Below the pieces are notes generated by a model, which was not told the DNA's origin, did not search any database, and saw only the letters and a list, made by a program, of their open reading frames with translations. The position numbers were made by a program, and so were the translations under genes. Source: Thermovenabulum sp049723235 (GTDB lineage: Bacteria > Bacillota > Thermosediminibacteria > Thermosediminibacterales > Thermosediminibacteraceae). From it: a stretch of 64,000 nucleotides of DNA. Every line of letters begins with the position of its first letter. Positions within the stretch are counted from its first letter, which is position 1. This document shows, piece after piece, positions 58,809-64,000 of this stretch. The stretch spans positions 1 through 64,000 of the forward strand of contig NZ_JBNARB010000006.1 in NCBI RefSeq assembly GCF_049723235.1, given 5' to 3'.

Positions 58809-59894
58809 ATGCAGGTTTTCGATAACGATAAAATCACCACAAAACAATGCATTTATCTTCTTATTAATGCAGCAATAGGCGTGGGAATTTTAATGCTGCC
58901 AAATACCATTGCCCGTGAAGGGAATCAAAACGGCTGGATTTTTCTTTTAACGGGCGGTATTATAAACTTTCTGGGTAGTCTGATTGTAGCTTTAATTGCA
59001 AAAAAATGCACTACCCGCCATGCTCTGGATGAATCCGAAAAAATCTTCGGAAAAATCCTTTCCTATCCCATTAAATTTTTTTATACCCTCTATTTTTTAA
59101 TAATTACTGTTACGGTAATCCAGATAATTTTAGAAGCCTTAAAAATATTTCTTTTGTGCCGTACACCCAAGGAATTTGTTATTTTAAATTTAATATTGAT
59201 TTCTGCTTACATAATCAGGTACGGCATAGAACCCCTTGCAAGAATATGTTTTTTCCTTACTCCCTACTGGTTTGTGCCGGCAATTTTCTTCTATCTTCTC
59301 GGTTTTTCTGATGCGGATTTTTCAAGGCTTCTTCCATTATTCACCATATCTTTTTCTAAGCTAATTTCGGGAACATATAAGTCATTATTCAGCCTCGTAG
59401 GGTTTGAAATGCTCTTACTTATCAGCCCAAATCTTAAAGATCCAAAGAAAACTATTAAAATAGTGGTGTTTTACAACCTGTTCATGGTATTGTTTTATCT
59501 TTTCGTAGTTATTATGGTTTTTTCCTCCCTGGGAGTTGAAGAAACAAAATTATTTGTTTGGCCGGGAATGGAAATGGCAAAAAGGCTAATCCTGCCGGGT
59601 GGTTTATTTGAAAGAGTAGATGCACTTGCTATTTCTCTCTGGATAATAACGGTATTTACCACCATCTCTTCCTATTATTTTGCTGCTTCCATGTGCTTAA
59701 AAAGTTTTTTGGGCTTGGAAGATTTAAGGGTTCCTGTCGAAATGCTTTTCCCATTTATTTTTATTCTCTCATTTATCCCTAAAAATATGGCTGAGGTGGA
59801 AAACTGGCTTTCTTTTTCCGATTTTTTAACAATCCCTGCCTGCTTTCTATTGCCCCTTTTATATTACACAATAATGAAAACCAAAAAATTGTAA
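58809..59894 (+). CDS. Spore germination permease, GerAB family
   Basis: 361 residues, about ten membrane segments, similar to APC-family amino acid transporters. The first segments hold LINAAIGVGILMLPNTIARE near 18-37. GerAB binds the germinant in Bacillus. 10 bases after the GerAA gene. No GerAC lipoprotein gene follows; the next gene is on the other strand with zero gap. Confidence 0.93.
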   Translation: MQVFDNDKITTKQCIYLLINAAIGVGILMLPNTIAREGNQNGWIFLLTGGIINFLGSLIVALIAKKCTTRHALDESEKIFGKILSYPIKFFYTLYFLIITVTVIQIILEALKIFLLCRTPKEFVILNLILISAYIIRYGIEPLARICFFLTPYWFVPAIFFYLLGFSDADFSRLLPLFTISFSKLISGTYKSLFSLVGFEMLLLISPNLKDPKKTIKIVVFYNLFMVLFYLFVVIMVFSSLGVEETKLFVWPGMEMAKRLILPGGLFERVDALAISLWIITVFTTISSYYFAASMCLKSFLGLEDLRVPVEMLFPFIFILSFIPKNMAEVENWLSFSDFLTIPACFLLPLLYYTIMKTKKL

Positions 59895-60521
59895 TTAATC
59901 TAATTTCTCTTGTATTTCTTCAAAAAGTTTATCAAGATTTTCCGATACCTTTAAATATTCCATCATTTTTCCCGATAAAGAAGCCTTGAATTTTTCGTCT
60001 TCAATGGAATTTAAATTTATTTTTACGTTTAGCCATGCCCCAAAAAGAGCGCTTTTTAACGATAATACACATACCCCAAGGTCAGTAATTACCGCCGGAT
60101 TTACCAAAGAAACGGCAGGGGTAATAAGTTCTGAGGCTTCTTTTACCTTTTCCATCATTTTCAAAGGGGCGCTGGCCGCTTTCTTTAAAGCTTCCTGAAT
60201 TGCTTCCTTTCTTTTCTTCTTTTCCTCCTCGGAATCTTTGGGCATCTTATAAGCCTTAGCAACTTCGTTAAAAGCCTCCGTGTCCTCATCCATCAATCGC
60301 CTGAAATCTTCCAGTAAGGATTGAGCTTTTTTTAAAAATTCCTTTATCGTTTCCTCCTGGGGTTTAAACTTTTCTTTTCCCAGGGTCAGATTGCAGGCCA
60401 TAGAAAATAAAGACATTCCTACAGCACCCAGTAAAGCGGAAGCTGTTCCTCCACCCGGAGCAGGGCTTTTTGAAGAAAGTTCCTCAAGAAAATCCGAAAT
60501 TTTATAATCCTGAAACTTCAT
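59895..60521 (-). CDS. fchA: Formimino-THF cyclodeaminase / methenyl-THF cyclohydrolase family (FchA)
   Basis: 208 residues, all-helical FTCD_C-type. SKSPAPGGGTASALLGAVGMSL near 17-38 is the glycine-rich folate site (here given in part), with MDEDTEAFNEVAKAYKMP near 83-100. Releases ammonia from formimino-THF to give methenyl-THF. GGGAGGT RBS. Last of the hut group, with a start that overlaps the hutI stop. Confidence 0.93.
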   Translation of the reverse strand: MKFQDYKISDFLEELSSKSPAPGGGTASALLGAVGMSLFSMACNLTLGKEKFKPQEETIKEFLKKAQSLLEDFRRLMDEDTEAFNEVAKAYKMPKDSEEEKKKRKEAIQEALKKAASAPLKMMEKVKEASELITPAVSLVNPAVITDLGVCVLSLKSALFGAWLNVKINLNSIEDEKFKASLSGKMMEYLKVSENLDKLFEEIQEKLD

Positions 60522-61771
60522 ACATTTACCTCCCAAACCAGCGCACCTTTTTTAACGACTTTATTTACAAGATTTGTCCCGTAATGATAACATATAAAAT
60601 CCAGGTCGTCTGCTTCCCAAATAATTATGTCAGCGTTTTTTCCTTCCTCAATAGTACCTATTGTAGAAGCTCTATTTATAGCGGCTGCAGCGTTTAGAGT
60701 AACGGCAGTCAATACCTCCTCCGGAGTCAACTTATACTTTAAACAGGCAAGGTTCACTACTATTTGAAGCGATTCATTAGGTGATGAACCCGGATTAAAG
60801 TCAGTGGCAAGGGCTATCGGAACATTTTTTTCTTTAAAAATTTCAGCCTTTGCAAAATCCTCCCCCAGGTAAAAGGAGGTCCCCGGTAATAGCACGGCAA
60901 TTACATTATTTTTTGCCATTTCTTCAATACCCTCTTCATCGGCATGAATTAAATGTTCAGCGGAAATTGCCCCTACCTTTGCAGCTAATTTTGCTCCACC
61001 CATAGGGGTAATCTCATCGGCATGGATTTTAGGTGTAAGCCCGCATTTTTTAGCTTCTCTTAAAATTTCTTCGGATTCTTTTAAGTCAAATACGCCCTCC
61101 TCGCAAAAGACATCGCAAAACTCGGCAAGCCCTTCTTCCTTTATCCTGGGCATCATTTCTTTTATTAATTTAATATACTCTTTCTTATCTTTGTACTCTT
61201 TTGGAACAGCATGGGCACCCATAAATGTTGGTACTATTTCCACGGGTTGAATTTGGTTTAATATTTTTATAGCCTGTAAGATTTTTAACTCATCTTCTAC
61301 ATTTAATCCGTAACCGCTTTTTGCTTCACAGGTGGTTGTACCATAGGAAAGCATAATTTTCAGGGATTTTTTCGCGTTTTCGACAAGCTCCTGAAGGGTA
61401 GCATTTCTCGTCTTTTCTACGGTATATAAAATGCCTCCGCCCATTTTTAAAATGTCCAGGTATTTATAACCTTTTAATTTTAAAGTAAGCTCTTTTTGTC
61501 TCCATCCTGCAAATATTAAGTGAGTATGCGGATCGACAAAACCCGGTGTCACAAGTTTCCCTTCCGCATCAATTTCCTTATAAGGAAAGTTTTCTCTTAA
61601 ATAGTCTTTATTTGATTTTTTTGTTTCATCTCCAATATAAACTACCTTACCATCTTTTATTGCAACAAAAGCATTTTTTACTAAGGATATTTCTCCCTGC
61701 TGCAGTCCCCCTTTAGCTTTATTACCCTTTGGTGTAGCTAAAACTCCAATATTTCTCACTACAAGATTCAT
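60518..61771 (-). CDS. hutI: Imidazolonepropionase
   Basis: 417-residue amidohydrolase, third step of histidine degradation (imidazolone propionate to formiminoglutamate). Metal site in VDPHTHLIFAGWR near 76-88, His in KIHADEITPMGG near 250, LIHADEEG near 277 and ATDFNPGSSPNESLQ near 325. Follows the FTCD gene after a hairpin. Confidence 0.97.
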   Translation of the reverse strand: MNLVVRNIGVLATPKGNKAKGGLQQGEISLVKNAFVAIKDGKVVYIGDETKKSNKDYLRENFPYKEIDAEGKLVTPGFVDPHTHLIFAGWRQKELTLKLKGYKYLDILKMGGGILYTVEKTRNATLQELVENAKKSLKIMLSYGTTTCEAKSGYGLNVEDELKILQAIKILNQIQPVEIVPTFMGAHAVPKEYKDKKEYIKLIKEMMPRIKEEGLAEFCDVFCEEGVFDLKESEEILREAKKCGLTPKIHADEITPMGGAKLAAKVGAISAEHLIHADEEGIEEMAKNNVIAVLLPGTSFYLGEDFAKAEIFKEKNVPIALATDFNPGSSPNESLQIVVNLACLKYKLTPEEVLTAVTLNAAAAINRASTIGTIEEGKNADIIIWEADDLDFICYHYGTNLVNKVVKKGALVWEVNV

Positions 61772-61800
61772 GGCATCCTCCTAAAAAATATTAAATTTAT

Positions 61801-61829
61801 AATAAAGCGGGGCAATCCCCCGCTTTATT
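61801..61829 (-). terminator. Terminator-like hairpin between formiminotransferase and hutI
   Basis: A 12-bp perfect stem (AATAAAGCGGGG with CCCCGCTTTATT, loop of 5) begins at the stop codon of the upstream gene. It is followed by ATAAATTTAATATT, less T-rich than usual, so partial termination or RNA stabilisation is likely within the hut operon. Confidence 0.6.
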
Positions 61830-62727
61830 CACCAATTAAATAATTTTCAAGAACCTGCTTTTCATCATTGAAATTCTCCAGCCGCAAATAGTATTTTGCC
61901 GTTTCAATAAGGGCCTTCATCGGCGTAATCCCCACTATTTCACTTCCTATAATTTCTACTCCGTATCTTTTTGCTTCCATTTTTATCAGCTCAAACACCC
62001 TGTATATTGCCGTTTGCTCGTAATTGGTAAGATTCATGGAAACCTGGGCGATTTGCCTTTCTTCCAGCATTACTCCTATTGCTTTTACGTTTTTCAACCC
62101 TCCGCTGCTCTCTCTGATAACTTTGGCTATATTTTTGGCTATTTCTATATTTGAAGTGTTTAGATTTACATTGTATGCTATTAGAGGCATCCTGGCGCCT
62201 ACAGCCACTACCCCAGCTGTAGGATGTATCTCGGGTTTTCCAAAATCCGGTACCCATGCCGGATCTTTAAGCTTTTGAGGCATCCCCTCAAATTCTCCCT
62301 TTCTAATTTCCGCGAGGTTTTTCCTCTCCGGCCTTGTTGCGGAAGCCTCATATAAAAATACTGGAACCGAAAGTTCTTCAGCTATCCTCCTGCCCAGTTC
62401 TTTCGAAAGGGCTACACATTCTTCCATCGTTACATTCTTTACGGGAACAAAAGGTATAACGTCCACGGCTCCCATTCTCGGATGTTCTCCCTTATGTTTT
62501 GTCATGTCAATCAATTCCACCGCTTTTTTTGCCGATAAGAAGGCCGCTTCCATTACCGCTTCCGGTTCCCCCATAAAGGTAAATACGCTCCTGTTGTGGC
62601 TTTGATCGGCAGAATAGTCCAAAAGCCTAACCTTCGGAACCTTTTTAATCTCTTCTGCTATTTTTTCGATTACTTCTTTTCTCCTTCCCTCGCTAAAATT
62701 CGGAATGCATTCAACTATTTTCGTCAT
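61825..62727 (-). CDS. ftcD: Glutamate formiminotransferase
   Basis: 300 residues, two formiminotransferase subdomains. ECIPNFSEGRRKEVIEKIA at 6-24, HNRSVFTFMGEPE near 43-55, KHKGEHPRMGAVDVIPF near 75-91 (folate site). Moves the formimino group from formiminoglutamate to THF, yielding glutamate. It is a stand-alone enzyme; the cyclodeaminase is a separate gene (fchA). Confidence 0.97.
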   Translation of the reverse strand: MTKIVECIPNFSEGRRKEVIEKIAEEIKKVPKVRLLDYSADQSHNRSVFTFMGEPEAVMEAAFLSAKKAVELIDMTKHKGEHPRMGAVDVIPFVPVKNVTMEECVALSKELGRRIAEELSVPVFLYEASATRPERKNLAEIRKGEFEGMPQKLKDPAWVPDFGKPEIHPTAGVVAVGARMPLIAYNVNLNTSNIEIAKNIAKVIRESSGGLKNVKAIGVMLEERQIAQVSMNLTNYEQTAIYRVFELIKMEAKRYGVEIIGSEIVGITPMKALIETAKYYLRLENFNDEKQVLENYLIGE

Positions 62728-62748
62728 TAAATTTTCCTCCTTAATTTT

Positions 62749-64000
62749 TTACTTCAACATTGGCATCTTAATCCCTTTTTCCTTTGCAGTCCTTATTGCA
62801 ATATCGTATCCCGCATCGGCATGCCTCATCACACCCGTACCCGGGTCATTATTCAAAACCCGAGAGATTCTAAGGGCTGAATCTTCAGTGCCATCGGCTA
62901 CTACCACTACGCCTGCATGAATGGAATAACCTATGCCTACCCCTCCACCGTGGTGAACGGAAACCCATGAAGCTCCGGAAGCCACGTTTAAAAGAGCATT
63001 AAGGATTGGCCAATCGGCTATAGCGTCGCTTCCGTCCTTCATAGCTTCGGTTTCCCTGTACGGTGAAGCAACAGAACCCGTATCGTGATGATCCCTTCCT
63101 ATTACAACCGGTGCCTTTAATTCTCCATTTTTGACCATTTCATTAAAAGCAAGAGCGGCTTTAGCCCTTTCACCGTACCTTAACCAGCATATCCTTGCAG
63201 GCAATCCCTGAAAAGCTACCCTTTCCCTTGCCAGCTTCAACCATTTTTCTAAATGTTTATCTTCCGGGAATAACTCCAATACCTTTTCATCGGTCCTGTA
63301 TATATCTTCGGGATCTCCGGAAAGGGCTGCCCAGCGGAAAGGCCCGCTGCCTTCGCAGAAAAGATCCCTTATAAACTCGGGAACGTACCCCAAAATTTCA
63401 AAAGCATCTGTAACTCCAGTATCATAAGCCTGTCTCCTCAAATTATTTCCGTATTCAAAAACTATAGCACCTCGTTTTTTCATCTCCAGCATTGCTCTAA
63501 CGTGTACCGCCATACTCTCTTTAGCCTTTTGAATATATAACTTTGGATTTGTTTTCCTAAGTTCTAAGGCTTCTTCAAGGATCATGCCGGCAGGAACATA
63601 ACCGTTTAACGGATCATGAGCAGAAGTTTGATCGGTTACCACATCGGGAATAATGCCTCTTTTAACCAGTTCCGGATGTACTTCTGCCGCATTCCCTACC
63701 AGGCCAATGGAAATCGCTCTTTTTTCTTCTTTTGCCTTTAATGCAATACTTAAAGCCTCATCCAAATTATCCACCATTATATCACAATACCTTGTTTTTA
63801 TCCTCTTTTCAATTCTGTTTCTATCTACTTCCACTACAAGAGCTACACCGTCATTCATGGTTATGGCTAAGGGTTGTGCACCACCCATGCCACCCATACC
63901 TGCCGTTAATACTAATTTTCCTTTTAGCGAGCCTCCAAAATATTTGTTAGCACAGGCTGCAAAGGTTTCATAGGTGCCCTGAACGATACCCTGAGTTCCT
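62749..64000 (-). CDS. hutU: Urocanate hydratase (partial, N-terminus outside the window)
   Basis: Second step of histidine degradation. 416 C-terminal codons are visible. The frame continues to the window edge and not from an internal Met: GTQGIVQGTYETFAACANKY precedes the NAD motif AGMGGMGGAQPLA. Then LVGNAAEVHPELV, DQTSAHDPLNGYVPAGM and RDHHDTGSVASPYRETEAM, all urocanase signatures, with the active-site Cys region in GLPARICWLRYGER. Lies first in the visible hut order. Confidence 0.97.
   Translation of the reverse strand, partial: GTQGIVQGTYETFAACANKYFGGSLKGKLVLTAGMGGMGGAQPLAITMNDGVALVVEVDRNRIEKRIKTRYCDIMVDNLDEALSIALKAKEEKRAISIGLVGNAAEVHPELVKRGIIPDVVTDQTSAHDPLNGYVPAGMILEEALELRKTNPKLYIQKAKESMAVHVRAMLEMKKRGAIVFEYGNNLRRQAYDTGVTDAFEILGYVPEFIRDLFCEGSGPFRWAALSGDPEDIYRTDEKVLELFPEDKHLEKWLKLARERVAFQGLPARICWLRYGERAKAALAFNEMVKNGELKAPVVIGRDHHDTGSVASPYRETEAMKDGSDAIADWPILNALLNVASGASWVSVHHGGGVGIGYSIHAGVVVVADGTEDSALRISRVLNNDPGTGVMRHADAGYDIAIRTAKEKGIKMPMLK

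Noticed and set aside
62749..63897. A short urocanase starting at the internal Met at 63897
   Set aside because: The frame continues to the window edge with conserved urocanase residues, so the gene is cut by the window and not shortened.
1..64000. tRNA, rRNA, insertion sequences, prophage and CRISPR arrays
   Set aside because: I looked for cloverleaf-like GC-rich stretches, transposase motifs and repeated direct repeats with spacers and saw none; the only non-coding GC-rich island is the OLE RNA.

Overview
The window is chromosomal DNA from an endospore-forming, anaerobic, AT-rich Clostridia-type Firmicute. The evidence is the set of sporulation genes (spoIIA, spoIIIA, spoIIM, spoIVB, spoVA, spo0A, sigF, sigK, gerA/gerB), the anaerobic oxygen and NO defence genes (rubredoxin, FprA, Hcp), and a probable OLE RNA, which is typical of extremophilic and anaerobic Firmicutes. 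A thermophilic relative of Thermoanaerobacter or Thermosediminibacter is likely, but that is inference. I saw no tRNA, rRNA, CRISPR array, insertion sequence or prophage. Nearly everything lies on the minus strand; the plus-strand exceptions are rubredoxin-ferritin-fprA (54.6-56.5 kb) and gerA-gerB (57.3-59.9 kb).

Reading in the minus-strand direction, from high to low coordinates. (1) 64-59.9 kb: histidine degradation (hutU, glutamate formiminotransferase, hutI, formimino-THF cyclodeaminase). (2) 59.9-57.3 kb: a two-gene spore germinant receptor unit, then an intact sigK with a sigma-K-type promoter. (3) 56.5-52.4 kb: FprA, a ferritin-like protein and rubredoxin, divergent from an Rrf2 regulator and hcp. 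(4) 52.3-42.8 kb: yqeG and a type IV pilus operon (pilB, pilT, pilC, pilA, pilD, three minor pilins, comFB, pilM, pilN, pilO). (5) 42.7-40.5 kb: pepP, efp and an acidic CD1247-type protein. (6) 40.4-35.3 kb: the complete eight-gene spoIIIA operon. (7) 35.3-26 kb: asp23/amaP, nusB, xseA, xseB, ispA, a structured non-coding RNA that I identify as OLE RNA, oapA, tlyA, nadK, argR and recN. (8) 25.9-23.7 kb: spoIVB and spo0A. (9) 23.6-18.2 kb: steA, steB, an MraY-like transferase, a DUF3866 protein, a Nudix hydrolase and an EndoQ-like nuclease. (10) 18.1-10.9 kb: spoIIM, xerD, dacF, spoIIAA-spoIIAB-sigF, a small membrane protein, dodecin, spoVAC-spoVAD-spoVAE and an unknown membrane protein. (11) 10.9-7.9 kb: three proteins of the 2-hydroxyacyl-CoA dehydratase activase superfamily. 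(12) 7.8-0 kb: rpsB, tsf, pyrH, frr, a small protein that probably starts with ATT, uppS, cdsA, an AI-2E-type permease, rseP, ispG and the start of an unidentified gene.

The strongest unusual signals are these. The 0.6-kb GC-rich structured RNA between ispA and oapA is almost certainly OLE RNA; its usual neighbour dxs is missing, as is dxr from its usual slot between cdsA and rseP. spoIIM and dacF share a hairpin design: the arm complementary to the ribosome binding site sits inside the spacer of the gene's own sporulation promoter. Read-through mRNA would therefore be blocked for translation, while mRNA from the sporulation promoter would be free. I have not seen this described for sporulation genes. 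The sporulation genes that I checked and that have a terminator upstream do not carry the design.

Promoter, terminator and start-codon calls were made by eye against consensus sequences. They are hypotheses unless stated otherwise.
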